A program made the translations under genes and the position numbers. Below the pieces are notes generated by a model. That model worked only from the letters and a program-made list of their open reading frames with translations, had not been told where the DNA came from and did no database searches. Below, piece after piece: positions 31,801 through 43,416 of a stretch of 64,000 bases of DNA. Every line of letters begins with the position of its first letter. The first letter of the stretch is position 1. Location of the stretch: positions 234,428 to 298,427 of the forward strand of contig MU006231.1 of NCBI GenBank assembly GCA_010093685.1, read 5' to 3'. The stretch comes from Ophiobolus disseminans (Eukaryota; Ascomycota; Dothideomycetes; Pleosporales; Phaeosphaeriaceae).

Positions 31801-33875
31801 ATCGTTCAATTCGGAGATACCGTCAGCATCCTCTTCCGGCCAAGCGGTGTAGTAGCGTACTACGCATGGGTGATTGAGTCTTGACAACAATATGACCTCA
31901 GAGAGAACCTCAGTCAGTGCAGAGGCTGACTTCTGCTTAATCTTTTTGATGGCATAAACTCGCCCGTCAACCTTGTTGCGCGCCTTTACGACCACGCCGT
32001 AGCCTCCTTTGCCTAGGCGGCCCTGTTCTACCCAATCTGTGGCGTATCGCGAGTACGATCCTCCCATGCCAGAAGACGACTCGCGACGAAGCTTGAATTG
32101 GCCTAACGAAGTGGAAGAATTCCTCGATCGTATTGGTGTCGGAAGTTGCTCGTATACTGGTACGTCGTCTCGCAAGAATTCGGATGGTATGAGATCGAAT
32201 GCAGATGGCCGCTTCTTTGGGTCAGCCTTGAAGAAGTTGCGCATGCTCTCTTGAAGTGGCTCTGAGCAACCCAATGCCTCTGAAAGGTCTTTCGGCGAGT
32301 TGTACTTCTGAGGCACATCTAGGCCGAAGAGCATTTGTAGGAAAACAACGCCAAGGTCCCACACATCAGCCTTGCGTGTGCGACGGGGATCTTGTGCAAG
32401 CTCAGCCGCGACCCAGAATGCTGACCTTGACGTCGTGGACGGATGTTCGCCTCTGCAAAGATTTTGCATACGGTGCAAACTGTCCTGAAATCCAGCGTCT
32501 GCAAGGCTGACTGAAAGACTTCCTGTGGAAGACTTCTTTAAAAGTATGTTGTGGGGATGGACGCGTTTGTGGATGATGCCGCTGCGATGAAGAAAGTCGA
32601 GAGCCTCCAAAAGCTCGATAGTCCAGGAACGAACCTTGGCAACGGGGACTTGGCCATCATCTTCTAACTTTTCGCCCAGAGATCCCTTACTGGAATGTTC
32701 CATGAGGATATTCACTTCCCAACCAGACGAAGGCAGATGTTCGATCTTGAAATCGAGTACAGTCATTATTGCTGACTGCCTAAGCCGCTTGACGTCTTCC
32801 ATCTCTTCTTCAAATTCCATGATAGCTTTTTTAAGCTGAGGACCCGCAGCAGAGTTACCACCGCCTATACGAACACGTTTCAGAACTAGAGTGATCGTGG
32901 TCGCACTGCCCACAGGCTTGACTAGCAGATCCTCTGTGACAGCTCCTGCGCGGAAGGGGAGTAGGCCTTCGACAACACTGCAATCCACCATTGTGTCCTC
33001 GTGCGGAATGATGATCTTTCTGTCAAACGAGACATGATTTGGGTTGCTCTCTGTTGGAAAGTACGAAGTCGGAGTAATGCCAGAAGTTCTGTTCTTCCGC
33101 TTCATCATGTTGTCTTTACGGCGCATCTCTTCGCTGACCATTTGTTGTAGGACGCGATCTTCTTCGGCCTTCTCTTCGTCTCGCTTCTTTTGCAACTGTT
33201 CTTCTTGGTGCTTTGCAGTTTCCGCGGCGGCAGCTTCATGCACTGCCCTCTCAGCCTCCAGGTTTTCGAACGTGCCATCATGCTCGCGCACGGCGACTTC
33301 ATCCTCGAGGATATCCTGGATAGAAGTCGCTATCTCATGAATCATTACCTCTCCAAGTAGTTCTTTGGGTCGTAGCTTGAGCAGATTTTGAAGTTTCTCC
33401 CAGGTCCTCTTTCTCAGATTGGTCGCGTTTTCCAGGATCAGAATCGGCAAAGATTTGGGGTAGGTGGCAGAGATTTTGGCGCACAATGTGACTGATATGT
33501 CGTCATTGGAGAATGATCTTAGCTTCAGTCGCAAGACCCGATCAGTGGTTTTCTGTGGTACGTTAGCGCATCTTCATGTGCGTTGAGTCATCTCGGAGGC
33601 GCATCAGAGACTTCCGAAATAGACATGTATTGCAGGTTACTTACGCTCCATGCTCCTGTGGCCTCGGATTCTTCATAGTCGTCCATGAATATGGCCCTCA
33701 AGACTTCGCGTTCATCTTCTTGTGCCTTCTCATAGGTTTCTGTGGGTTGAGAAGCCAGAGGAAGGCGCATAGGCAGCGACTCCTGAATGGGACTCGTCGC
33801 GGGTGAGCCGCCATTTGGACTCGTAAGAACATGCTGGTGTTGCCTTTTAATTTTTGGTGTTTTATGCGGTGCCAT
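28864..33875 (-). CDS. gcn2: GCN2, eIF2alpha kinase of general amino acid control
   Basis: Senses uncharged tRNA on stalled ribosomes and phosphorylates eIF2alpha, lowering general translation while raising that of GCN4/CpcA-type factors. Three exons (33875-33645, 33552-31596, 31541-28864) join to 1621 residues, normal for the family. Order: RWD domain (EREVLRAIFMDDYEE near residue 55, binds Gcn1); coiled Glu/Lys-rich segment; pseudokinase about 250-500; kinase from about 585 (GRLGKGGYGVVVKA, YAIKKIKQ, then after an acidic insert IIHRDLKPDNVFID near 808, IGDFGLA); HisRS-like domain (about 930-1420) with FAIGQVFRQTYSEGAPRSIG; C-terminal ribosome-binding/dimerisation tail. Kinase catalytic residues are all present. 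The large exons are intron-free. It is divergent from the Cut12 gene. Confidence 0.97.
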
Positions 33876-34410
33876 GTTGGGCTGTCGTGTGGTTGGTCGA
33901 AGAATCCGTCATGAAGAAGTTGACGGAGAGACTAGCAGCCGAAGCTGCCGCCCTACACTGCAAACATATCAATCACTTTGATGTTGAGGTGAAGGCGCGC
34001 TGTCCATGACGAAGCGCAAAGACTTTATTGCCAGCGCATGTAGAAGCAGCAATGGTGGGGCGGCGAGCTGGTAAGTGGGCCCGCTAGCTGACCCCTGCAC
34101 GCGCTAGTGGCCGCGTCGCGACTTCCTCACGCCTTAAGCAAGACGAAAGTGAACGACCTCGAGCACTGCAGCTTCTCCCAGACCGAGCAACACAACTGCT
34201 GCAATCGCATAGCCTTATGGAACCTTTTTCGATCAGTTCCTGTACAGATAAATCCTCGATACAGCCGTCAATCGCGTTGCACACCATCGTTTTTCGCGAG
34301 TAAACAATCCTCCAAACACACCCGCGACATCACAACACCACGCAACCGAGCTCTCGTACACTCGTCTAAACGCCTTGGATCTCTGGAGAATACCAGGCTA
34401 GACTTCCACT
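33876..34410. promoter_or_regulatory. Divergent promoter region: GCN2 and Cut12 genes
   Basis: 535 bases between divergent starts, with no supported coding sequence. Promoters for both genes are inferred from geometry. Confidence 0.4.
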
Positions 34411-36386
34411 ATGTTTTCGTGGATTACGGGCCCACGCATCACCGATGCGATAGAAGACTTACAACCAGGTAAGTAGTGCGGGCACTGGAAGTATACTCAC
34501 GTTCTGACGAACAACCAGAAAACAACTACGAATCTACCTTTCTTGAACCACCTGAGACGCCGGCCCACCATTTTGCAATAAATGCGTTCAAGCACGCAGT
34601 ATTTGGTACTCCAGCACCAGAGGACGACAGCAAAGCTTCTAAGAAGCAGGACAAGAAGGCAAAAGTAGATGCGGCAAACGCGCAAATTATAGAATTGGCC
34701 CCACCAAATGACAGCGAACCGCCGTTATCGCCCTCGAAACAGCCTGGAGGGGTACTCCGAACTCCCGGCACAGCAAGCAAAGGAAAGAAAACTGTCTCCT
34801 TCGGCTCACATGTGGTGGACAACGAGGGGAAGCGTGGCAATATCGGAAAGAGTGGCATTCCGAATGACTGTCCAGGAAAATTCCCGAGTCCTTGGACGCC
34901 AGGTACGGAGTTGAAGCTGGACCACGGCAGTGACAAACGGCCGCGCACCAAGCTCACGGAGGCGCTGCTCGATGCACGCACAACGACCCAACAGAAGTCG
35001 GGACAGAAGCCGAAGGCAAGAGACGATAGCGACATCACGATCGACCTTGGAGCACCACGGTCCGAGTCGGGCAGGTACTGGAAGGAACAATATGAGAGTT
35101 ATGCGGAAAAAAGCGAAAAGGAGATGAAGAAAGTGATTGCAAAGCAACAGCTAGCCAAGAAGTTTGCAATGAAAAAGGATGGCGAAGTCACCGAATTGGT
35201 TACCAAGCTCGAGCAAGAACGTAAGAAGTTCAAACAACGAGAACGGGAGCTAGAGCAACAGAACAACGACTCTCAGGAGAGACTACGCCAGGCGATGTCC
35301 GACAATTCTTTGGCGACTATCGAAATAGCAGCACTGAAGGCCCGCATCGCCGTGCTGGAGCGATCGATGACAATGACATCGTCTGAGGTGCTGCAGAGCA
35401 AGCCATCATTCCAAATCTATGAGGACATGAGCAAGGATGTTGTATCCCGTGATTTGGAACACGGGAAGAGTACTGATGTGTCCTTCCTGCCGTCTGTTGG
35501 CATGGCGTCCTTTGGGAAAGAAAACAGCTCTCCGAAGTCCCGTCGCAATAGGCGTCAGACCTTGCCTGAGTCGTCAGCTCAAGCAAGCGCTCCATCACGG
35601 CTAGGAACAGGCTCAGGGGAAGCTTCCGTCATATTAGGGAGATCTTCTCGAGCGCCTGCGCAGTCTGCTGAGACCTCATTTGATCCAACTCCGACTCCCG
35701 CACCCGCACCCGCACCCGCAAAGGAAGTGATAAGGTCGCCGCTGAAATCACGAAAGGCGGAATCGAGGAAAGAAAACACTCAGCCCGAACCACAAGCTGT
35801 TGTGCCCCCATCAAGTCCACTACCCATGCCATCACCCGGTCTCGACCCTTGGATGGACCTCAACGAAGAGAGTTCGTTACGTCCAGTGGACAAGTTGGCA
35901 ATCACACACTACGCCGGATCACCTTATTCGAGACCGGAGTGGAATCCTCCGCCAAAGCAACATCGCGCACCGAAATCATCAACAACATCAGCAAATACCA
36001 AACACACCGCACCAACGAAGCGTGACCAGAAGGTCAAAGAGCCAACTACGTCTGATGGCAAAGTACAGACTAGCAGCCGCGATCGACCCACAGAACCGAC
36101 TACGTGGGCGTTCAAAGGACCGTCAAAGATCAACACTGCCGAGCCTCATTGCCAAACCAGCGCTTCTTCGAGTCTTAAAGTTGATGCTCCAAAAAGAACC
36201 GACACAAGCTCACATCACTCTCCGATCGATCCCAAATTTGATGTATCTAAATTGACTGCACATCATGCGGAGGGCTCTGCACAGGTTACAAAGGATCGCG
36301 CAGAGGTAGGGCCTGCCGAGCGGAAAGCGGATGCGAAGAGACGACTCGAAGAACGGAAGAGGCTGAGGAAGAACCCTCCGACTTGA
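34411..36386 (+). CDS. Spindle pole body protein Cut12-like
   Basis: Cut12 is a fission yeast spindle pole body component that promotes mitotic entry through Plo1 and is needed for bipolar spindles. Two exons (34411-34468 and 34519-36386) join in frame to 641 residues; the first exon encodes only MFSWITGPRITDAIEDLQP. The Cut12 domain is near residues 140-290: SPWTPGTELKLD, KRPRTKLTEALLDART, SGRYWKEQYESYAEKSEKEM, then a coiled coil rich in Lys/Glu/Gln. The C-terminal half is disordered, Ser/Pro/Lys-rich, and contains a Pro-Ala run from a hexanucleotide repeat. ITIDLGAPRSESGRYW is characteristic of filamentous fungal homologues. The conserved start motif with a tiny first exon supports the start. 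Confidence 0.88.
35697..35720 (+). repeat. Hexanucleotide repeat (cccgca)4 in the Cut12 gene
   Basis: Four exact copies of cccgca encode a Pro-Ala run in a disordered part of the Cut12-like protein. The unit preserves frame, so copy number can vary without disruption. Confidence 0.85.
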
Positions 36387-36680
36387 ACTTTCTCACATCA
36401 CAGGAGCATCGCCAATATTGCAAGATCACCGATTTTGCAAAGCACGTTGAGGGAGTTTTGGAGTTTTGGAGTTATCGTCGTGCCATGAAGGCTGGGCTGA
36501 AGTACATTGTTATTGGAGCATTGGAAGATACCTTTGCTTATCAGATTCAGTTGGGTCTCACGTTGTTCTACTATTCTAAAAATATTCATGCTTTTGAGCG
36601 TCTAATGGGTATCACGCGATGCCTCCCTCACATGAAGACCAACGCCAGCAAATGCAAATCAGCGCCATGCTCACAACACT

Positions 36681-37652
36681 TCACTTCTGCCCCGCAGCAA
36701 TCTCCTCCAACGCCTTCGCAACCCCCACCGCGCTCCTCTCCAACACATCCTTCTGCCCACTACCAAGTTTCCCCAACACATACCGCGCCACAACATCCGG
36801 CTCTCTACTCTCCGGGCGCCCAATGCCCACGCCCACGCGCCACCACTTCGTCCTGCTCAAAGTCGCCTGACAGCTCTTCAACCCATTATGCCCCTTCGCA
36901 CTGGCAGTCCCATCCCGAATCGTGACTTTCCCCAGCGCGGATTCTAGCTCGTCATGCACAACTACTAACCGCCCCTCTAACTGCGCGTCCCCGTATTTCG
37001 CCCGCACCTGCCGCAACCACTCCGTATACCCCTTCGCCACGCCCCGGCCGCTCACATTCATGAGCGACGTGCTCTGCCAGAACGTCCAGTCTTCGTCGAC
37101 GGGGATCGGCGCGCCCTCGACGCGCCGGAAGCCTTGTATGATGCCGAAGGATATTTGCGTTGTATTTGGTTTTGAGACGAGGCCGGATAGACCCTTGTTG
37201 AAGGGCTTGTAGGCTTTGCGCTGCGCGAGATAGGATGTTACGATGTGGCCCGCTGAGTGCATGGTGTTGGCGTAGGTGCTGCCCGGGTTGCCGATGGAGC
37301 AGATCATGAGGGGGTACGCCGTTTGGAGGGCATTTTTGGCGGCGGGCATGGGGGGAGGTATTGAGGGTGTGGTGGAGGTGGGTTGGCGGTTCTTCTTGGG
37401 TGGGTTGTTGGGTGGTTTGCGGGGGCTTTCTGTGTCGCTGTTCGTGGGTGTTGGCTGGGCGGAGTCGTGCTGTTGTTTCTTTTGCTGGCGCTTTTCTTTT
37501 CGGCTGAAGGGAATCGTGATGGCGATTGCGGGGTTGCCGTCGGTGGGCTCTGGTGTTGAGGATTGGGATTGCGGAATTTCGGGATCGGCTGCAGGGATCT
37601 GCGTTGAGGCCGCAGGGCTGGCCACGTGCGCACGTGTTGGCGCGTTCGACAT
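36681..37652 (-). CDS. pth1: Peptidyl-tRNA hydrolase, Pth1 family
   Basis: Releases tRNA from peptidyl-tRNA dropped by ribosomes; the Pth1 type is bacterial in origin and usually mitochondrial in fungi. A single exon gives 323 residues. The first 105 or so are low-complexity (Pro, Ser, Thr, Gln, Lys) and not obviously a presequence. The enzyme core follows: MICSIGNPGSTYANTMHSAG holds the catalytic histidine and asparagine, FWQSTSLMNVSG the substrate asparagine, and VVVHDELESALGKVTIRDG with SAKGHNGLKS the catalytic aspartate and following loop; WRVGVGIGRPE closes the site. The start at 37652 is the only Met before the conserved domain other than ones deep in the extension. It converges with Cut12 and diverges from XPA. 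Confidence 0.92.
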   Translation of the reverse strand: MSNAPTRAHVASPAASTQIPAADPEIPQSQSSTPEPTDGNPAIAITIPFSRKEKRQQKKQQHDSAQPTPTNSDTESPRKPPNNPPKKNRQPTSTTPSIPPPMPAAKNALQTAYPLMICSIGNPGSTYANTMHSAGHIVTSYLAQRKAYKPFNKGLSGLVSKPNTTQISFGIIQGFRRVEGAPIPVDEDWTFWQSTSLMNVSGRGVAKGYTEWLRQVRAKYGDAQLEGRLVVVHDELESALGKVTIRDGTASAKGHNGLKSCQATLSRTKWWRVGVGIGRPESREPDVVARYVLGKLGSGQKDVLERSAVGVAKALEEIAAGQK

Positions 37653-38152
37653 TCTGCACGCCTTTCCAAACTTCTGGGGGGTTTAGAGCGAAGTAGGAAA
37701 CGACAGAGACGGTGTATTAGTAGCCGTGGTGAAGCATTGTTTATTTCCAAATTTCTTTCACAACCATGGTTGAAGCTAGAGACATTGTGAGCAGTGCCGC
37801 CACAGCCACAGGGAAGAGTCATAGTGGATTTGTAAGGGCGCTGCTGGCTGTGCATAGTGCTAAGCCGCCCTTCAGCGAAGGGTGTCAGTCTAGTGCGTCA
37901 CAATGTAGAGTGACGTTGCGATTTGAAGGAAATTGTTCGATTTTGCTCGTTCGTCCCAAGTGGATTCATACGGCGGAAATCGTGCGATCACTTGGCGCGC
38001 ATCATCGTCATCGTTCAGGAACCAGGGTCCAGACGCCGAACTATCACATCGCCACCAACGCGTGCCTGGTAAACCTCAAGTCTCACAACCCACTCTGAGT
38101 CTCCAGTTTCGCCTCGGAAATCTCATACTCACTACACACCCTACACCTCAAC
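37653..38152. promoter_or_regulatory. Divergent promoter region: peptidyl-tRNA hydrolase and XPA/RAD14
   Basis: 500 bases between divergent starts. No supported coding sequence; a palindromic caCGTGcgcaCGTG-like pair of E-box cores lies just inside the PTH coding start near 37624-37636. Regulatory use is inference. Confidence 0.35.
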
Positions 38153-39388
38153 ATGGCGGAAAGACAGCGCACGCCACCGCGAGCAACTCGCTCGGCGGGA
38201 AGGCTCCCACCAAATCCCCCTACGCCAGAGCAGATCCGGAAGATGGAGATAGCCCGTCTAAAAGCCAAAGCTGCAGCCCAACAGAGTCAAGCAGCACCTT
38301 CACCAGCGGCTGTCGTAGGCGCAAAGCGCGCATACTCGACAATAACATCCGCCCATGCACCCACCCAGTCTCGCAATGCTGCTGCGGCGTCTCCGCAAAA
38401 GCGCGATCAGAATGGAATGATACAGCCTCCGTCGAACGATTACATACAACCAGCGAAGAAATATGCGAGGTCCGAATTTATCGATTATGACTTCAGTAAG
38501 ATGACGGACACGAAGGGCGGTTTCCTGAGCACAGTCGACGATCCGCACAACAAGGCAATGCGGAAAGGAATGGCGAAAGAAGAACAAAAGCCCGAGGAAA
38601 TGACACTTGCAGATTGGGAACGCGAACGTATAAGGCGCAAGCTGCGCGCGAACCGAGCAGGGCCATTCGAGCCTGGTATCTCCATTCTAGACACTGTAAA
38701 CGGCAAAGAGGAAGCAGACGAAGAGGCAGCCCTGCTCGAAGCCGCCGAGAATGCTGAAGTTGAGAACGGCACCTTCAAGGGTAAATACGGCGACGGCAAG
38801 CGCGACATCAAAGGCAAATGTCGCGAATGCAACTCGCTAGAAATTGATTGGAAATGGCAAGATATATTCGGTATCAGTGTCTGCAACGCCTGCAAAGAAA
38901 AGGAAGCAGATAAGTACTCTCTTCTCACCAAGACAGAAGCCCGAGACGACTACCTCCTCACCGACCCCGAACTCAAAGACGAAGATCTCCTGCCGCATCT
39001 CGAGCGCCCGAACCCACATAAGCAGTCTTTCCACGCCATGCAGCTGTTTTTGCGGTTACAAGTCGAAGCGTATGCGTTCAGTCCTCAGAAATGGGGAAGT
39101 GCAGAAGCGCTGGATGAGGAGTACGAGAAGCGGCGGGAGACCACCAAAGCACGGAAAGAGAAAAAGTTCAAAAACAAGCTGGAAGACTTGAAGAAGAGGA
39201 CGAGGGTAGAGGCATACAAGAGGGCACGGCTGAGTGGTGACGCGGATGTGCAGTTCGGGCAGAAAATCAAGGGGAGGTACGATAAGCATGAGCATGAGTG
39301 GGGAAGGAGCGTACTTGATCCGGAGACGGGTATGACGAGGAAGAGATGTGAGGACTGTGGGATGGAGGTGGAAGAGCTAGAATTCTAG
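38153..39388 (+). CDS. rad14: DNA repair protein XPA/Rad14
   Basis: Nuclear damage-verification factor of nucleotide excision repair that binds kinked DNA and RPA. A single exon encodes 411 residues. The N terminus is basic and disordered with TPEQIRKMEIARLKAKAAA. The zinc finger is CRECNSLEIDW ... GISVCNACKEKEADKYSL near residues 222-250, giving the four cysteines. It is followed by the winged-helix-like core: LLTKTEARDDYLLTDPEL, LPHLERPNPHKQSFHAMQLF and LRLQVEAYAFSPQKWGS, all signature XPA blocks. The C-terminal tail has H-x-H and CEDCG, which could form a second metal site; this is present in many fungal homologues. The ATG at 38153 is the first in the frame. Confidence 0.96.
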   Translation: MAERQRTPPRATRSAGRLPPNPPTPEQIRKMEIARLKAKAAAQQSQAAPSPAAVVGAKRAYSTITSAHAPTQSRNAAAASPQKRDQNGMIQPPSNDYIQPAKKYARSEFIDYDFSKMTDTKGGFLSTVDDPHNKAMRKGMAKEEQKPEEMTLADWERERIRRKLRANRAGPFEPGISILDTVNGKEEADEEAALLEAAENAEVENGTFKGKYGDGKRDIKGKCRECNSLEIDWKWQDIFGISVCNACKEKEADKYSLLTKTEARDDYLLTDPELKDEDLLPHLERPNPHKQSFHAMQLFLRLQVEAYAFSPQKWGSAEALDEEYEKRRETTKARKEKKFKNKLEDLKKRTRVEAYKRARLSGDADVQFGQKIKGRYDKHEHEWGRSVLDPETGMTRKRCEDCGMEVEELEF

Positions 39389-39544
39389 CTTTCCAAGTGC
39401 AAGGCATATGTGACTCAGTGAGGACTCGATGAGGTGAAGCGTTATATGAGATGCTAGATGATACCCAAGTGCAATGAAAGCGATGTAGCTTCAAATTACG
39501 AGCGACTACCAATGGACAACAGCTGCAGATGCTAGATGCCCATA

Positions 39545-39715
39545 CGGCGCCCAGGGGGGTCTTCGAGTGCGTGAGTGAACGCTACCACCCTAGATACCCT
39601 GTCTAAACTATATTAAGATATTTTTAGCCGTATAATATAGCGCTAATAGAGTAAGAACACTGCTTTTGTAGTAATAGCGTTCACTCACGCACTCTTAGAA
39701 CCCCCCTTGGCGCGG
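39545..39715. mobile_element. Miniature inverted-repeat transposable element with TA target site
   Basis: A 171-bp non-coding element bounded by long imperfect terminal inverted repeats of about 45 bases. Left end: cggcgcccaggggggtcttc at 39545; right end in reverse complement: ccgcgccaaggggggttcta, from 39715. The repeats share the internal stretch gagtgcgtgagtgaacgcta closely. Both ends are flanked directly by TA (39543-39544 and 39716-39717), the target duplication of Tc1/mariner-type elements. The AT-rich centre has no coding capacity, so a full-length relative elsewhere must supply transposase. It sits between the XPA stop and the SET gene start. Confidence 0.75.
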
Positions 39716-39903
39716 TATGGGAGGGTGGCCTTTTCATTGGCCACGCTAAGCCATTGTGCTACAGTCTCCACTAATTCTGGCCCACGCGTGCGATCCGTGT
39801 ACAACAATAACACAGCCGGTCCTTTGCACTTGCTTCTTTCCAGTCTTTATTCTCGCACTCAGACCCAAATCCCACGAAAAACGCTATCGCTGTCAACGCA
39901 ATC

Positions 39904-42235
39904 ATGGACGTCGACAAGGACATGAGCCGGTACTGGCAAGCACTAAAAAGTCAGAAAGAGAACTTGAAAAAGGCAAAAGATCGTGAAGGTGAGAGGCCTC
40001 GTGATCGGAAACCAAGAGGACTGGCATACCTGCAGTTCACGATGGCTATGGCGGCCAGCCAAGCAAAGACACAGAGTGGAAAGCATCTAATAACGTCGAC
40101 TTTTGTTCCGCCAGCGTACTTTCCGTGCACAACACCTCTTGCACAGCTTACACCCACGGCTATCAAGCACCTGAGGCTCGAGACTCACCATCGAGGCAAA
40201 TATCTCTTCCTAAGCGTCATCACGCCGCCTAGCCGTATGAACGCGGTCCTTGCTCTGGCTGAAGATGATGAAGACGATGTTGTATTGCTGCAACTGTACC
40301 AACAAGAAGCGGAGGATGTTAGGAAAGCGACGGATGTCATCAGCGTGGGCACCACGTTAGTTGTCAAGGAACCGTACTACAAGATCACAGCGCACGGCGA
40401 TTATAGCTTGCGTTTGGATCATCTCTCCGACCTCGTACACGTCGACAAGAATGACTCCAGAATCCCCAAAGCGTGGCGTCCGAAGAAAGCTGGTGCTGAA
40501 GAATCTGTTGAGCTGTTCAAGTCCAGGGGCGATGCTGCTGTAAAAGACCGCAAATACTGGCGAGCAATTCAAGAGTGAGTTTCTTTATCAAGTGAGCACA
40601 TAATACCACTAAACAATAAACAGATACTCTTGTGCCATCTCTTCCGGAGCTACACCAGAGCGAAGTGAAGTGATCAAGCGCAACAGATCGCTTGCATATC
40701 TCAAGACAAAACAGTTCGATGCTGCGCTCTCTGACACAGGCTTTCCTAGCTTTGACTCTGCCCCGGTAGAGAAAGCGTTGTTTCGGGCAGCAGAGGCTCT
40801 CTATGACCTTGAGCGTTTCAGCGAATGCGGCGAAGTACTTGATAAACTTTGCGCTAAGTTTCCGAACAACCAACAGGCTTTGGCCATACTTGCGCGTGCT
40901 CGAAGTCGATGCTCAGAGCAACAAAACGGAGCCTACGATTTCAAGCTGCTTCAACGAGAAGCAGAGAAAATTAGGCCCCCTCAACTAGACCACGCTACGT
41001 ACGTTGGGCCTGTCGAAACCAGACAAGCTGCGGGAAAAGGCCGTGGAATGTTTGTGACCTCGGCTGTGAAGGCAGGAGATCTGCTTCTATGCGAGAAAGC
41101 TTTCAGCCATGCTTATGTTTCGGAGGACGGTGCTGGCAACTCCAAGACCACGATCCTCATGCATGTCGAAACAGAGAAAGGCTTCATGGGTGGTCAAGCC
41201 GACCTCATCACGCTAATTGTGCAGAAGCTCCGTCGCAACCCATCTCTCGCTCCAGCTTTCCTCGCGTTGCATCACGGGGCTTACGAACCGGCTAAGGAGT
41301 CTACTGTGGATGGGACACCAATCATCGACACGTAAGTTACTACATTTGGACGACACGAGGGCGAAGTTACGCATGCTAACCACACTCACACATGCAGATT
41401 CCTTGTGGAGAGAATCATGTCACTCAACGTCTTCGGCTGCCCACTATCCAGCTTCAACACCTACAACGACTTCCTCAAGAACCAATCCAAGAAAGAGACT
41501 GCGTACCATTCATGCGGTGTTTGGAATCAGGCCTCGTACATCAACCACAGCTGCACCCGCAACGCCCATCGCGCCTTCGTTGGAGACATGATGATTGTAC
41601 GCGCCACGCAAGACCTGGAACCCGGCACCGAGATTACCTTCTGGTATCATCCCCCCGACGGCACTGACCCTGAAGCAATGCAGAAAAAACTCGGCAACTG
41701 GGGCTTCGCTTGTACGTGCGCAATCTGCCAGGATGCAAAGGAGGCGAAGGCGACTGTCGCGGACAAGAGACGAAAGCTACTGAACACTCTCTTGGAAGCA
41801 TTCAAAAAGTCGACGTCGCACAACGCGAAACTCAGCGAGGCTGAGCGCCTGCTCAAAAGCTTAAACGACACATACACTCGCCCTGCGCACGAAGTACCGC
41901 GCATCTTACTCTGGGACCCACAACTACTCATGACGCGCATGTACATGGCACAGAACAACATGAAAAGGGCCTTGGACTCGGTTCAAAAGGTTTTCGCATC
42001 GCTTGGATTCATCATCAACGGCTTAGACGCTACTTCAACGCCGTTCAAGGTCGTGAAGTGGGGCTTGGTTGTCGACACTCTAGTCGAAGCGTTCTTGCAT
42101 GCGCGGACTGCTTTTGAGGCGATGATGGCCTGGGATGACGCGAAGAGAGCGGAGGCATATGCAAGATGTGTGTATAAGATGGTGGTTGGCGAGGACGCGT
42201 CGTTTGAGGCGATATATGGTAGAGTTGAGGGGTAG
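39904..42235 (+). CDS. TPR-SET domain protein (SMYD-like)
   Basis: Putative protein lysine methyltransferase with tetratricopeptide-like repeats. Three exons (39904-40574, 40624-41331, 41398-42235) join in frame to 738 residues. Order: N-terminal domain of about 200 residues; TPR-like helices from VELFKSRGDAAVKDRKYWRA to about residue 340; split SET domain starting near GKGRGMFVTSAVKAGDLLL; the SET core SYINHSCTRNAHRAF and LEPGTEITFWYHPP carries the Asn-His and Tyr of the S-adenosylmethionine and catalytic sites; then the post-SET cysteines in FACTCAICQDAKEAKA. A helical C terminus follows. Substrate unknown. Widespread in Pezizomycotina. The MITE lies less than 200 bases before the start, inside the probable promoter. 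Confidence 0.9.
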
Positions 42236-43416
42236 ATTAGCACGGGACATCTGAATTCGGGATGCATTCCTCAACTGAACTGAGTCTTATCTGCCCGTTG
42301 TTAATAACCCAAGCTTTCTACAAGTCATACGTGTCTTTGTCTTTACTCAACAACCAAAAGTGTATCGAGCGGAAGCGACTTCAACGGTACACTATTACTA
42401 CCTATCACTGTGCAGTTACAAGGAATGTTCGCATAAGAACCACGATGCCTCCAGGACGCATTGATGAAGCCCATCGATAGTGTTGCCATTACCACCCCAG
42501 CGGAGAAAACCAGACCATCCGCATTGTGGGCTATCACCAACTTGCCAAGACTGAAGATCGGGTTGTCGTCTACTCTTCCCGTTGGCTTAAATCATGGAAT
42601 AGAAGCATGTCTTGTGTCTTGGCGTGCCAGCCTTCCAAGGAATGTTGGATCAGGCTGGACACCTGCACTAGACCCAGGGGGTGCTAGCTTGGGTATCAAT
42701 GGCTGCAGACGTCTTTCGCGGTCGCCAGCATCTCAATTCGTAACCATGCACACAGCGGTTTGGATGGATACCTAGGTACATTGGCTCTTTATGTTCGAGC
42801 AAGTTGGGCTCAACAATTCCCTGGGGTGGGTCGTTGTGTGTGAGGGAACAGAATTACGTAAGGTTAGCTTCGAGGCTTCCAAGGTTTGTTCTATGCTGGG
42901 CTTACCGGTAGTCCGGCTTCAACTTCTGGCTCTTCCAAGATTGACCGTGGCGCTCAGATCGTATTTCCACTGCGCCGCCACACATTCTGCCTTGTAGCTG
43001 AAAGGCGATCGACAACATCACATCTGGCATAGTTTCGTCTTAGTCTTTATTAACCTCAAAAGCAGATCGCTTTGCGATTGTGCTCCCGCTCCGAAACAGG
43101 CAACGGCTCAACCCAAGCGGCTTTGAGGCATCTCATCGTCGCTTACATCTCTGCGCAAACATACATACCTAGATATCTTTGGTGCTTGACGGTGCTAATA
43201 AGTTTCTGGGCAGAAAACACGCTACCTAAATATGATGCCGACTTGGGATATCGCAATCCGGGGCTCAACAGCGGCGCGCCATGGTCCAAATCGTTCAATA
43301 TTTAATTAGTGCTGAGCCTCGTTTACCTATTGCTCGCTTTGCCTCCTGTGTCTTTCACTCGTTCCATGATCTCGTGCGATCTCTCAATCGTTACTTTTAC
43401 CACGCGTCTAGTCACC
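42236..43416. other. Intergenic DNA before the chitin-binding gene
   Basis: About 1.2 kb with no supported gene, RNA or repeat. Short open frames lack homology and splice structure. Confidence 0.4.
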
